A stretch of 64,000 nt of DNA from JACVRN01 sp036389255 (GCA_036389255.1 DASVQI010000041.1:310001-374000), one strand, 5' to 3'. Numbered from the stretch's first letter, positions 35,078 to 43,871 are shown. Translations and numbers: made by a program. The notes: generated by a model from the letters alone, not told the origin.

Positions 35078-35097
35078 ATTTAGAAGATGACTCCGGC

Positions 35098-36816
35098 TTA
35101 CTCTATGATTCCGGCTGCGCGCACCGTGTCCAGCAGGTCAACCGGGTCATAGGGCATGCTGACTATGCCGCGCGTGCCGAGCGCCAGCGCCTCCTGACGC
35201 ACGGCCTCGGAATTTTCGGGGAGCAGAAGCACCACTGGCAGAGTGAGCCTGCCGCCGTTCTGCTTGCGCAGGCGTCTGAGAGTCTCAAGCCCGTCAATGC
35301 CCTGAAGCTCGAAATCCAGAAGCAGCAGGTCAGGACGCTCTATGCGAAGAAGGTCTAGCGCCTGCTGGCCTCCGAAGGCCGCCCGCGCCTCGTACCCGGC
35401 AGAGCGTATCAGCGAATTTAGCTGGGCCATGCGCGCCGCGTCCGAAACGGTCAGAAGAAGTCTGCGCGGCATGATAGTCCCGCGAGCGCGTCTTTCACGC
35501 TCGCGCGCAGCCGCCTCGGCGGCCCTGACTGCTTCCGCGCCGTTTGTCTGAGTGCTTCCCCTTCTCACAGGCGGCGGCGCGGCAACGGCATCGAGCGCAT
35601 CATCCACACGCTTTTCTCGCACTACGTGCGAGATAAACTTTTCCGGGCGAGATTTCTCCGGCTGCGCCCTTTGCACGGGTGCGCGCTTTTCGGTTTCAGG
35701 AGCTTCGGCTTTCATCTCTACGCGCACTGGCCCACGCTCAACATTTACCGGAGCCTGCCTGATTATGCGTTCCGCGTATTCTTCAAAGGTTTCTACGGCT
35801 GGCGCGGCCTCTACGGGCGCGGCTTCGCGCTCGGGCGGAGCGGCTTCCGTAGGAGCAACCGGCTTGATTACAGGCGCTTGCGGTCTTGCTTCTTCGACTA
35901 CGTGAAGCGCTGGCTGCGCCTCCTTCAAAGCGGGCTGGGATGGCGTGGAAGCGGAAGCAGAATCCTTCGCCGCTTCCGTTTCGGCCTTCTCTATCAAGCC
36001 TTCTACGTCCGTACCATGCTCAGGGAACGAAGCCAGTCCGACGTTGATTGCGCTCTGCGGATTCTCTGCGGAAAAATCTCTGTGAAGCTTGTTCAGAGCT
36101 TCCGTGGCTTCGCGCGAATCCATGCGCGGCATGTAGACCAGAAGTGTCGTCGGGCCGTAAAAGGCTATAGAGTCTATGCGACGAAGGTAGAGCTTCAGGA
36201 AGCCGTGAGCTTCCGAGAGCACACGGTCGCGCTCGCTCTTGCTGAGCGGCTGATTCTTATCCGGCTGCGCCGCGTTGATGACGGCGATAGCGCCGCGCCT
36301 GCCGCTCTCTATCTCCTCACGCACGTTGTCCAGCATGAGCATGAAGTTGTCTATCTCAAGGCGTTGGTTGCCAGCCACTGCGACCGTGCGGCGTCCGGCC
36401 TCAATGCGCCAGAAGAGAGCGTCGAGCCTGACCAGAATGTCCGAGAAGGGAAGCGAGAGAGCAAAATAATCGTCCACGCCTATGTTCAGGGCCGCGTTAC
36501 GCGTGGCGCGGTCTTCGCGCGTCCACGCAAAAACGAGCGGGAGCGCATAGCTCGCCGGTTCGTTACGAAGCCGTCTTGTAAGCGCCACGGCCTCCTGCTC
36601 TCCGCCCTGATGTATCTCTACAATGGCAACGTCCGGGGCAAATTCGCTGATGGCCTGCCGCGCAGTCTCAGTCGTGGCCGAGTAGGACTCGTAGCCCGAG
36701 ACGGCCAACTGCTGCGGCAAAACAGGGTCGGAATAGTTGACTATCACTAGTGCGCGACGATGACGCGTGGGTTCGGTTTTAGTCTGTACTAAATCGGTCA
36801 GGGCAATATTCAACAA
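35098..36816 (-). CDS. REC, degenerate GGDEF, REC signalling protein
   Basis: A 572-residue cytoplasmic protein in three parts. Residues 20-135 form a receiver-like fold in which the phospho-acceptor region reads AIVEIHQGG, with no Asp. Residues 150-285 resemble a diguanylate cyclase fold, but the GGDEF loop is replaced by YGPTTLLVYMP, so it is not catalytic. A Pro/Ala/Glu-rich linker (290-440) leads to a second receiver (450-572) with Asp in LLLDFELQG, while the usual Lys is replaced (SMPYDP). The start is TTG with GGAGG about 10 nt upstream. Confidence 0.78.
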   Translation of the reverse strand: MLNIALTDLVQTKTEPTRHRRALVIVNYSDPVLPQQLAVSGYESYSATTETARQAISEFAPDVAIVEIHQGGEQEAVALTRRLRNEPASYALPLVFAWTREDRATRNAALNIGVDDYFALSLPFSDILVRLDALFWRIEAGRRTVAVAGNQRLEIDNFMLMLDNVREEIESGRRGAIAVINAAQPDKNQPLSKSERDRVLSEAHGFLKLYLRRIDSIAFYGPTTLLVYMPRMDSREATEALNKLHRDFSAENPQSAINVGLASFPEHGTDVEGLIEKAETEAAKDSASASTPSQPALKEAQPALHVVEEARPQAPVIKPVAPTEAAPPEREAAPVEAAPAVETFEEYAERIIRQAPVNVERGPVRVEMKAEAPETEKRAPVQRAQPEKSRPEKFISHVVREKRVDDALDAVAAPPPVRRGSTQTNGAEAVRAAEAAARERERRARGTIMPRRLLLTVSDAARMAQLNSLIRSAGYEARAAFGGQQALDLLRIERPDLLLLDFELQGIDGLETLRRLRKQNGGRLTLPVVLLLPENSEAVRQEALALGTRGIVSMPYDPVDLLDTVRAAGIIE

Positions 36817-36913
36817 GGGCTTGAAGCCTCCTAAGCCTTGATAACCCGAAGGGGGCGGCTGCCTTTATAATTCTATACAGTCCTAATCATACAAAAAATG
36901 GAGCGCTTGCATA

Positions 36914-36953
36914 AACAAAAATCGGAGCGAGTTCCGGAAAAGAACTCGCCCCG
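36914..36953 (-). terminator. Terminator downstream of the lytic transglycosylase
   Basis: GCGAGTTC (36927-36934) with GAACTCGC (36942-36949), extended by CGG/CCG. On the minus strand it is followed by ATTTTTG. It ends the transglycosylase unit. Confidence 0.75.
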
Positions 36954-36986
36954 AAGATTTTTTTTGGATTGTGCAGCCGCTTTTGC

Positions 36987-37808
36987 TTACTGCGTGACCA
37001 GTTGGAGCCGTCCGTCCGGCAGCCTGACCGCGAACACATTCCGCTCGTAGATGTTGAGCGGTACGCTCGGCTGAGACTGAACTGCCGCGACCTCCGAAGG
37101 CGTCGCCGTGCGTGCCGTGCGCGCCGTCTCAGGGTCGCGCATAAGGGCATAGCGCTGCGTGATGCGTCTCACGTACTCCTGCGTCTCCCTGTAGGGCGGA
37201 ACCCTGCGCCCGTACTTCAAGACAGCCCCTTCTCCCGCGTTGTATCCGGCCAGCGTCAGAGCTATGTCGCCATCAAAGGCATTCAGCAGAAAGCGCAGGT
37301 AGCGAGTCCCGCCTTCTATGTTCTGGCGCGGGTCGAAGATATTCGTGACGCCGAAACGCGCAGCCGTGCCCGGCATTAACTGCATCAGCCCGCGCGCTCC
37401 CTTCACAGAGATAGCGCCCCTCTTGAAGGATGATTCCTGATGCATCAGCGCGTATATGAGCACAGGGTCAATTCCATGACGCACGCCCGACTCGACTATA
37501 TAGGAGTCTATGCGCGGGTCGCCCGTGGTGAATCCGTCCAGCGACCTGTTGGGAGACATGGCCAGTGGCGCTCGCTCGCGCGTGTAGCCGAGCATGGAAG
37601 TCCCTGAATTGACGCCGCCACCTCCGGAGGTCTTTGCTGTAAGACTCCGGGGCTGCTGCTGCCGGGACTCTACAGGAGCCTCCACACTAGCCACCCGGAC
37701 GCCGTCCTTTAAGTCGAAGTTATCGAAACGATACTGCGTGCCCGTTTGAGCGGAGGCCGTCACGCCGAAAAGCCACATGATGGCAATGATTAGGGGAAAC
37801 TTTTTCAT
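36987..37808 (-). CDS. Exported lytic transglycosylase (SLT, family 23)
   Basis: A 273-residue protein with signal peptide (FPLIIAIMWLFGVTASA) and a C-terminal SLT domain: GIDPVLIYALMHQESSFKRGA with the catalytic Glu, GARGLMQLMPGTAARFGV, NIEGGTRYLRFLL and LAGYNAGEGAV. It cleaves peptidoglycan glycan strands to 1,6-anhydro products in the periplasm. The start at 37808 is preferred to an in-frame start at 37871 because MKKFPLIIAI is a normal signal peptide start. The linker of residues 45-110 is unstructured and Gly/Ser-rich. Confidence 0.9.
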   Translation of the reverse strand: MKKFPLIIAIMWLFGVTASAQTGTQYRFDNFDLKDGVRVASVEAPVESRQQQPRSLTAKTSGGGGVNSGTSMLGYTRERAPLAMSPNRSLDGFTTGDPRIDSYIVESGVRHGIDPVLIYALMHQESSFKRGAISVKGARGLMQLMPGTAARFGVTNIFDPRQNIEGGTRYLRFLLNAFDGDIALTLAGYNAGEGAVLKYGRRVPPYRETQEYVRRITQRYALMRDPETARTARTATPSEVAAVQSQPSVPLNIYERNVFAVRLPDGRLQLVTQ

Positions 37809-38125
37809 AATGCCGGTACTTGGTTTCAAGAATCCACGATTGGGTGAGATTTGGAGCAGGCTCTTTTTCAAATACGCCGGAAGCGACGCACGAAGATAAT
37901 AGCATCTGATTAAACTTATATCAACACTCTTGCCTCAATGTTAAACAAAACTACGCATTAGCGATAGTAACAGGGGCCGTGCGGAGGGCGAAAAGCGCCT
38001 CTTGACAGAGGCTTTATGATAGCAAGACCTCATCGTAATCCATTTCCAACGAATTCAGCGTGACCTGCTCCCCTGTGGGCGGAGTTTGCGCTTCCCTTAA
38101 GAATCAAACTAAAAGGAGAAAGATT
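37809..38125. other. 317-nt intergenic region with a 16-bp dyad
   Basis: Between divergent genes. GCCTCT-TGAC-AGAGGC (37997-38012) is a perfect short palindrome containing TTGACA, but no good -10 follows at normal spacing. AGGAGA is the ribosome-binding site of the next gene. I see no further gene. Confidence 0.35.
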
Positions 38126-38479
38126 ATGAGGAGAACCCTCACTGCATTTCTGGCGGTACTGCTTGTATCGTCGTCCATGTTGGCAATTCAGAACGGCAAT
38201 TCGAATACCGCTTCGACGCCCGGCGCGAGCCGGTCGAACTCCAACAGGAAGCGCGGGCCGGTCTTTCGCGCCAACAAGGAGCAGATTAAGCAGGCGCAGC
38301 TTATTCTCAGGCAGCGCGGGTTTTATGGCGGCACTGAGACGGGCAAACTAGACCCGGACACACGCGAAGGGTTGAGGAAGTATCAGGCGGCTGAGCAGCT
38401 CAAAGTGACAGGAACGCTCAACAAAATCACTCTGGAGAAGATGAACATACAGTTGACGGACAAGCAGAAGACCATGTGA
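38126..38479 (+). CDS. Exported peptidoglycan-binding-domain protein
   Basis: A 117-residue protein: signal peptide (TLTAFLAVLLVSSSMLA), an Asn/Ser-rich linker, and one PGBD1 domain (about 50-110; IKQAQLILRQRGFYGG, then LDPDTREGLRKYQAAEQLKV). PGBD1 modules anchor proteins to the cell wall. There is no catalytic domain, so it is a binding-only protein. AGGAGA lies 8 nt before the ATG at 38126, which settles the start. A strong bidirectional terminator follows. Confidence 0.82.
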   Translation: MRRTLTAFLAVLLVSSSMLAIQNGNSNTASTPGASRSNSNRKRGPVFRANKEQIKQAQLILRQRGFYGGTETGKLDPDTREGLRKYQAAEQLKVTGTLNKITLEKMNIQLTDKQKTM

Positions 38480-38496
38480 TTACCCTGCCTGAAAGT

Positions 38497-38547
38497 CCAA
38501 AAGAGAAGAGAGCGCGCAACCTGTTTGGGCGCTCTCTTCTCTTTTGG
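38497..38547. terminator. 19-bp perfect-stem bidirectional terminator
   Basis: CCAAAAGAGAAGAGAGCGC (38497-38515) and its exact inverse (38529-38547) around a 13-nt loop, A-rich on one side and T-rich on the other. It separates the convergent PGBD gene and recX. Confidence 0.9.
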
Positions 38548-38573
38548 AAGAGACTTTTTAAGAGCGGGGAGCT

Positions 38574-39146
38574 TTAGATAGCTTCATCTTCATCAAGCTC
38601 CGCGCTAGAAAGCCTGCGCACCTTGTTGCTGATGAGGTCGTAGGAAAAACCCAGTCGCAGCAGGTGCTCTATCAGGCTCTTGGTTTCGGCGCGTGTGCGC
38701 GGGCTGCCCCGCAGTCGCGTGCGCTTCTCTATAGCGCGGTCAATCAAATCCTCTTCCGGCATCTCCTCGAAGAGCAGGTTAATGGCTTCGTCTGCGGTTT
38801 CTCGCGGAACCTTTTTCATACGCAGGTCGCGCTGTAGACGCTGGCGGCCGACGGGCTTCTGATGAACCTTGTAAGACGCATAGCCGAAGGCGAATCGCTC
38901 GTCGTTCAGGTAACCGTACTCAGAGAGCTTCTTTAGCACAGCCTCGACCGTAGCTTCGTTCGTCCAATCCTTTTCCAGTAGCCGCTCGCGCAGCTCCGCC
39001 ACGCTTCTTGGCTTGGCCGCCAGAAGCTTTACGGCGCGTTGCATGGTGCGCGAGCGTGCTTTCTCAGGGTCTATGGGCCGCGACGGCAGCCCGGCTTCCT
39101 CCGATGACTCACGCGCCTTTTTAGGTCTCCAATTACGTTTTCTCAT
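38574..39146 (-). CDS. recX: Regulatory protein RecX
   Basis: A 190-residue helical-repeat protein that modulates RecA filaments. It has the RecX pattern: AVKLLAAKPRSVAELRERLLEKDW, YLNDERFAFGYASYKVHQKPVGRQRLQRDL and a final LLRLGFSYDLISNKVR. The first 30 residues are basic and polar, longer than in many RecX. recA is not in this window, so the usual recA-recX linkage is broken here. truB diverges upstream. Confidence 0.87.
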   Translation of the reverse strand: MRKRNWRPKKARESSEEAGLPSRPIDPEKARSRTMQRAVKLLAAKPRSVAELRERLLEKDWTNEATVEAVLKKLSEYGYLNDERFAFGYASYKVHQKPVGRQRLQRDLRMKKVPRETADEAINLLFEEMPEEDLIDRAIEKRTRLRGSPRTRAETKSLIEHLLRLGFSYDLISNKVRRLSSAELDEDEAI

Positions 39147-39236
39147 AACCCTCTATAACTCTAAACCAACGCGAAGCGGGGCTGCAAACGCGACCGCGCG
39201 CTCGCAAATCGGCAGACTAAAATCTAAAATCATCTT

Positions 39237-40190
39237 ATGGACGGTGTTCTCAACATAGATAAGCCCGATGGGTGGACTTCGCATGACGTGGTGGCTCGCG
39301 TGCGCCGCTTGTTGAAGGAGAAGCGTGTGGGGCATACAGGCACGCTAGACCCTTTTGCTACGGGTGTGCTGGTGCTGATGGTCGGGCGCGCGACCCGGCT
39401 GGCGCAGTTTCTCGCAAGCGATGCTAAAGAGTATCTTGCGACCGTGCGGTTCGGTTATGCGACTGAGACGGGCGACTCCACGGGTGCGCGCCTAGTGGAC
39501 GCCGCGAAGGATTATGAGAGCGAAGCTGAAGGAACGGCGGCTCGCCCTTGGAGCGATGCCGAGATAGAGGAGGCGCTCACCGGCCTTCGCGGCGAGATAG
39601 AGCAGGTGCCTCCCATGTACTCGGCAAGGAAGGTTGGCGGAAAGAAGCTCTACGAATTAGCCCGGCGCGGGGAGACGATTGAGCGCGAGGCGAGGCGCGT
39701 CATGATTTACGAGCTTGAAGCAGTCCGGCGAGAGGACGGCGCGCTTCTCAGTTGGAATGAAGACGGAACGTGCGACATGCTCGCGCGCGTCAGGTGCTCG
39801 GCCGGAACCTACGTGCGCGTGCTGGCGGAATCGCTCGGAGAGAGGCTTCAAGCGGGCGCTCACCTGACCGCCTTGAGACGCACGCGGGCCGGAGGTTTTC
39901 GTATAGAAGATGCGATAAGCCTTGATGAGTTGGAGAAGACGGCCGCTAGCGACGAAGCCGCGAGTCTGCTGGTTTCTATGGACGCGGCGCTCTCAGGGCT
40001 CTCTTTTGTGCATCTAACGGCTGAAGAGGCGCGCAGGGTCGGCCACGGCGTTCCTCTCAGCTTGAAGAGCGGGACGAGTTACAGGGAAGGGGAGCGGCTG
40101 CGCATGAAAGACGAGCAGGGAAATCTACTGGCCGTGGGGGCGTATGACAGCAGATTGGAAGTGGTGCGCCCGCTCGTTGTCTTGGCATGA
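39237..40190 (+). CDS. truB: tRNA pseudouridine(55) synthase
   Basis: A 317-residue TruB: DGVLNIDKPDGWTSHDVV at the N-terminus, the catalytic Asp in GHTGTLDPFATGVLVL, EYLATVRFGYATETGDSTGA, QVPPMYSARKVGGKKLYELARRG and RVRCSAGTYVRVLAESLGERL. A C-terminal PUA-like extension (about 240-317) is present. It isomerises U55 in the T-loop of tRNAs. The gene is complete and separated from prkA by a 390-nt gap with a promoter. Confidence 0.95.
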   Translation: MDGVLNIDKPDGWTSHDVVARVRRLLKEKRVGHTGTLDPFATGVLVLMVGRATRLAQFLASDAKEYLATVRFGYATETGDSTGARLVDAAKDYESEAEGTAARPWSDAEIEEALTGLRGEIEQVPPMYSARKVGGKKLYELARRGETIEREARRVMIYELEAVRREDGALLSWNEDGTCDMLARVRCSAGTYVRVLAESLGERLQAGAHLTALRRTRAGGFRIEDAISLDELEKTAASDEAASLLVSMDAALSGLSFVHLTAEEARRVGHGVPLSLKSGTSYREGERLRMKDEQGNLLAVGAYDSRLEVVRPLVVLA

Positions 40191-40204
40191 AGGAAAAATA
40201 AGCA

Positions 40205-40236
40205 TTGACTAGCTACCTTGTACGGTGTGCTATACT
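40205..40236 (+). promoter_or_regulatory. Extended -10 promoter of prkA with a long leader
   Basis: TTGACT (40205-40210), a 20-nt spacer and TGC-TATACT (40228-40236). The extended -10 compensates for the long spacer. Transcription near 40243 would leave about 340 nt of untranslated leader before the prkA ATG at 40582. The leader is GC-rich with runs such as GGCGCACTTTGCGCGAGCC that can fold; no known switch was recognised. Confidence 0.5.
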
Positions 40237-40581
40237 TGGCAGCAAGAGTAAGCGGAAACCTGTAAAAGCCGCGACTTTGAACTAAGCCTGACGGCCGCAC
40301 GGATTCTCCCGCCGCTCCGATTGAAAACAGAAGAGGAGAGGGTCTCGAAGATGAGGCTCGCGCCGGACAAAAGCGCGCGGGGCTTAAGAGGAGCCGCATA
40401 TCGAGGCCAATCCCTGAATTAAGAGCAAGGGCGCACTTTGCGCGAGCCCGACCGGCATTTCTCCCTTCCTGCTGCTGCGGACAGCGCGGCGCGGTTTGCT
40501 CTTAAGACCAAGAGGGCGTGTTACCCACGCCGTCTGACGCGCGCTTTTGAGAGCCAATATAAAAGAGGTACAAAAAGGGCT

Positions 40582-42519
40582 ATGCAAGAGCAGGATGGCA
40601 GCAATAAATTCAATATCAGTGAACGGCTCGAAGGCTTGCGCCGCGAGCGCGAGGCGCTCAAGTGGGAAGGCTCCTTCCGCGACTACTTCGAGTTGGTGAC
40701 GCAGAACCCCCGTCTGGCCGAACTCTCACACGCGCGCATCAACGACATGATTCACGCTGCGGGCGTCGAGAAGCTGAATGAGGGAACGCGCGATGAGCTT
40801 GTCAGGTACAACTTCTTCGCTGACGAGCTCTTCGGCATAGAAGAGCCGATTGCGCGTATCGTCGAATACTTCAAATCAGCAGCGCAACGGCTCGAAGTCC
40901 GAAAGCGCATACTGCTTTTGATGGGGCCAGTGGGCGGCGGCAAATCCACCATCGTCACCATGCTCAAGCGCGGCCTAGAGCAATGGACGCAGACCGAAGA
41001 GGGCGCTGTCTTTGCCATCAAGGGCTGCCCCATGCACGAAGAGCCTCTGCATCTAATCCCTAACTCTCTACGGCCGGAGATAGAGAAGCATTACGGCATA
41101 TATATAGAAGGCGACCTGTGTCCGCAGTGCCGCTACGCGCTGGAGCACACCTATCACGGCCGCCACGAAGACGTGCAGGTCGAGCGAATGGTCTTCTCCG
41201 AAAAAGACCGCGTCGGCATTGGAACCTTCGCGCCTTCAGACCCGAAATCTCAGGACATCACGGAGCTGACGGGCTCCATAGACCTCTCCACCATTGGAGA
41301 GGTAGGAGTCGAGTCAGACCCGCGCGCCTATCGCTTCGACGGCGAGCTGAACATAGCCAATCGCGGCTTGATGGAGTTCGTGGAAATGCTCAAGGTGGAT
41401 GAGAAGTTCCTCTACTCGCTTCTCACGCTTTCGCAGGAGCAGAACATCAAGACGGGCCGCTTCGCCATGATTTACGCCGACGAGGTCATCGTCTCGCACA
41501 CGAACGAGAACGAGTACATCTCCTTCGCAGGTAATCGTAAATCCGAAGCCCTTCAAGACCGCATCATTCTCGTGCGCGTGCCTTATAACCTGCGCGTCTC
41601 GCAGGAAGAGCGCATCTATGACAAGCTCCTGAAACAATCTCAGGCTCTCAGGAACGTTCACATAGCGCCGAACACGCTGAAGGTCGCGGCCATGTTCGCG
41701 GTCATGACCCGCCTCGAAGAGCCCAAGCGCCAGAACGTTGATATAGCCAAGAAGATGAAGCTCTACGACGGCGAGGACGTTGAAGGCTACAAGTCAAAGG
41801 ACGTGCGGGAGCTCAAGGACGAGGCCGTGCGCGAAGGCATGGACGGCATCTCGCCCCGCTACATCATCAACCGCCTCTCTTCCGCGCTCGTGCGCGACGG
41901 CATCACCTGCATCAACCCGATTGACGCTCTGCGCGCCATCAAGGATGGGTTCGAGCAGCACACAGGGATAAGCTCAGACCAGCGCGAGCGCTATCTGAAC
42001 TTGATTAGCCTGGCGCGCAAAGAGTACGACGAGATTGCCAAGATAGAAGTCCAGCGTGCCTTCGTCTATTCCTTTGAAGAGATGGCGCGCACCATGTGCA
42101 ACAACTATCTGGACAACGTAGAGGCCTACTGCAACAAGGAACGCATCAAAGACCCCATCACAGAGGAAGAGATGGAGCCGGACGAGCAACTGATGCGCTC
42201 CATAGAAGAGCAGATTGGAATCACCGAGAACGCCAAGAACACTTTCCGTCAGGAGATTCTGATTCGCATCTCGTCTTACGCAAGGAAGGGCAGAAACTTC
42301 GACTACAACTCGCACGAGCGCCTGAAGGAAGCCATAGAGAAGAAGATTTTCTCCGACCTCAAGGACGTGGTGAAGATTACTACTTCCGCCAAGACGCCAG
42401 ACCCGGATCAGTTGCGCCGCATCAACGAGGTGATTGACCGGCTGGTCAAAGACCACGGCTACTGCCCGGTCTGCGCCAACGAGCTTCTCTCTTACGTCGG
42501 CACGCTGCTCTCGCGCTAG
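40582..42519 (+). CDS. prkA: Serine protein kinase PrkA
   Basis: A 645-residue AAA+-like Ser kinase: P-loop in LLMGPVGGGKSTIVTML (about residues 112-128), CPMHEEPLHLIP, CPQCRY, GRFAMIYADEVIVSHTNENEY and a C-terminal PrkA domain. PrkA homologues (E. coli YeaG) work in starvation and stress, and occur with DUF444 and SpoVR genes, as here. MQEQDGSNKFNISERL fixes the start at 40582; an in-frame start at 40438 would lie in the leader. A terminator-like stem sits between it and the KOW gene. Confidence 0.94.
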   Translation: MQEQDGSNKFNISERLEGLRREREALKWEGSFRDYFELVTQNPRLAELSHARINDMIHAAGVEKLNEGTRDELVRYNFFADELFGIEEPIARIVEYFKSAAQRLEVRKRILLLMGPVGGGKSTIVTMLKRGLEQWTQTEEGAVFAIKGCPMHEEPLHLIPNSLRPEIEKHYGIYIEGDLCPQCRYALEHTYHGRHEDVQVERMVFSEKDRVGIGTFAPSDPKSQDITELTGSIDLSTIGEVGVESDPRAYRFDGELNIANRGLMEFVEMLKVDEKFLYSLLTLSQEQNIKTGRFAMIYADEVIVSHTNENEYISFAGNRKSEALQDRIILVRVPYNLRVSQEERIYDKLLKQSQALRNVHIAPNTLKVAAMFAVMTRLEEPKRQNVDIAKKMKLYDGEDVEGYKSKDVRELKDEAVREGMDGISPRYIINRLSSALVRDGITCINPIDALRAIKDGFEQHTGISSDQRERYLNLISLARKEYDEIAKIEVQRAFVYSFEEMARTMCNNYLDNVEAYCNKERIKDPITEEEMEPDEQLMRSIEEQIGITENAKNTFRQEILIRISSYARKGRNFDYNSHERLKEAIEKKIFSDLKDVVKITTSAKTPDPDQLRRINEVIDRLVKDHGYCPVCANELLSYVGTLLSR

Positions 42520-42577
42520 CGGCGCGGGCCGTGCGCGGACTTTTGTAGAAGGCGGCGAAAACGTTCTCAAGTAATGA

Positions 42578-42616
42578 GCGCCCGCGCTTTTCGCTTAGAA
42601 AGGTGCGGGCGCTTTT
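42578..42616 (+). terminator. Terminator or attenuator after prkA
   Basis: GCGCCCGCGC (42578-42587) with GTGCGGGCGC (42603-42612), then TTTT. The T-run is short, so read-through into the KOW gene (ATG at 42640) is possible. Confidence 0.65.
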
Positions 42617-42639
42617 ATCGCATGAAGAGGTTTTAAGCG

Positions 42640-42846
42640 ATGACAATCTTTCGTCTGGGCGATACGGTCAGAATCAAGTCCGGAGCTTTTCAGTCCTTCA
42701 CGGGCAGGATAGACGGCATCAACCAGTCGCGCATGCTGCTGAAAGTTAAGGCTAAGGTTTGCGGCAAGACGCTGCCGACGAAGCTCGGATTTTCCGAAGT
42801 CGAAAAGGTGAAATTTTTTAAGGAGGACGGGGACGACAACGCGTGA
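42640..42846 (+). CDS. Stand-alone KOW (NusG C-terminal-like) protein
   Basis: A 68-residue protein consisting almost only of a KOW motif: FRLGDTVRIKSGAFQSFTGR, IDGINQSRMLLKVKAKVCGK, then TKLGFSEVEKVKFF. This is the fold of the NusG/RfaH C-terminal domain, which contacts ribosomal protein S10 or Rho, without the NGN domain that binds RNA polymerase. Its stop overlaps the next gene's ATG (TGATG), so the two are translationally coupled. It lies in the PrkA region. Function is unknown. Confidence 0.75.
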   Translation: MTIFRLGDTVRIKSGAFQSFTGRIDGINQSRMLLKVKAKVCGKTLPTKLGFSEVEKVKFFKEDGDDNA

Positions 42847-43790
42847 TGAAAAAACGTTACCTGATTGCGGGGGCCGGGGGACTGGCGGGCGCGGCCCTGA
42901 CGGTCAAGCTCCTGACTCGACCCGTTGACGTTGAGTGGGAGCAACACTCGCGCGAGCTTCATCATGCGGAGCGCTCGCGTTTCGCTGAAGTAGAAGGCGT
43001 GCGCCTTCATTATCAGGAAGCGGGCTCGCCCGACGCTCCGGCTGTCATTCTCATACACGGCTTCACAGCCTCCACGCTCGTCTGGAGCGAGGTGCTGCTG
43101 CCTCTGGCCGAGAGCGGCTTTCACGTCATAGCGCCTGACCTTGCTGGCTTCGGCTTTTCAGCCAAACCGCGCGGCGGCGAGTACACGATTGAATGGCAGG
43201 CGCGTCTCATGGCCGGGCTGATGGAGCGGCTTGGAATCGAGAGCGCAACGTTCGTAGGCAACTCTTACGGCGGGGCGATTGCGGCCATCTGCGCGCTTGA
43301 TTTCCCGGAAAAGGTCACTAGGCTGGTGCTGGTCGGAGCCGTCTCGAACGACAACGTCAAGAAGCGACTCCTGCTGCGGCTCGGTCGCTCACCCGTCGTG
43401 GGAGATTTAATCTCGCCGCTTCTGCTCGATTTACGCTGGCTGGTTCGACGCCGCGTGCTTCGCAATCGCGTGCGCCTGAAAGAGATTAACGAAGAAAGGT
43501 TCGAGGCGCATCATCGCCACCTCAGAACGTCCAGCACTCAGCGCGCAGCACTGCGCATGCTCAGACGCTGGCGCGCCGAGCGCATACGCGACGGGGCGCA
43601 TCTGATACGACAGCCGACCCTGCTCATCTGGGGAGAGCAGGACTTGGAGATTCCCATAGCGGACGGCAGAGAACTGCACCGGCGCATCCCAGACTCAAGG
43701 CTGATAGTCTTTCGCAACTGCGGCCATCTCCCACAGGAAGAGTACCCGCAGGAGTTTGTTGAGCTGGTAACGGAGTTTATAAAGCAGTGA
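42846..43790 (+). CDS. Alpha/beta hydrolase with N-terminal membrane anchor
   Basis: A 314-residue hydrolase. Residues 1-24 (YLIAGAGGLAGAALTVKLL) are an anchor or signal. The fold has the oxyanion strand VILIHGFTAS, nucleophile elbow VGNSYGGAIA, Asp in LLIWGEQDLEIP and His in RNCGHLPQEEYP, a full Ser-Asp-His triad. Substrate is unknown; such enzymes are lipases, esterases or haloalkane-type hydrolases. A GTG 3 nt upstream is an alternative start. The TGA stop at 43788-43790 is part of the palindromic repeat that follows. Confidence 0.88.
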   Translation: MKKRYLIAGAGGLAGAALTVKLLTRPVDVEWEQHSRELHHAERSRFAEVEGVRLHYQEAGSPDAPAVILIHGFTASTLVWSEVLLPLAESGFHVIAPDLAGFGFSAKPRGGEYTIEWQARLMAGLMERLGIESATFVGNSYGGAIAAICALDFPEKVTRLVLVGAVSNDNVKKRLLLRLGRSPVVGDLISPLLLDLRWLVRRRVLRNRVRLKEINEERFEAHHRHLRTSSTQRAALRMLRRWRAERIRDGAHLIRQPTLLIWGEQDLEIPIADGRELHRRIPDSRLIVFRNCGHLPQEEYPQEFVELVTEFIKQ

Positions 43791-43860
43791 CAAGTGATGA
43801 GTGACAAGTGACGAGCTAAGAGCAAGCCTTCTTCCAGCTTGTCACTCGTCACTTGTCACT
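43788..43860. repeat. Word-repeat palindrome, GTGACAAGTGATGAGTGAC type
   Basis: The left arm runs from the hydrolase TGA to about 43816 (GTGACAAGTGATGAGTGAC and onward); the right arm (43836-43860) reads AGCTTGTCACTCGTCACTTG. The element ends 11 nt before the DUF444 ATG. Same word as 5777-5850 and 28603-28672. Confidence 0.8.
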
Positions 43861-43871
43861 GAGGTTTAGAG

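Noticed and set aside
35626..36750. 374-residue plus-strand frame opposite the REC/GGDEF-like gene.
   Set aside because: It lies wholly antisense to a gene with clear domains, and its product is Arg/Gly-rich without motifs.
37997..38030. TTGACA at 38002 as the -35 of the PGBD gene.
   Set aside because: No acceptable -10 lies 16-18 nt downstream; the hexamer is part of a short palindrome.
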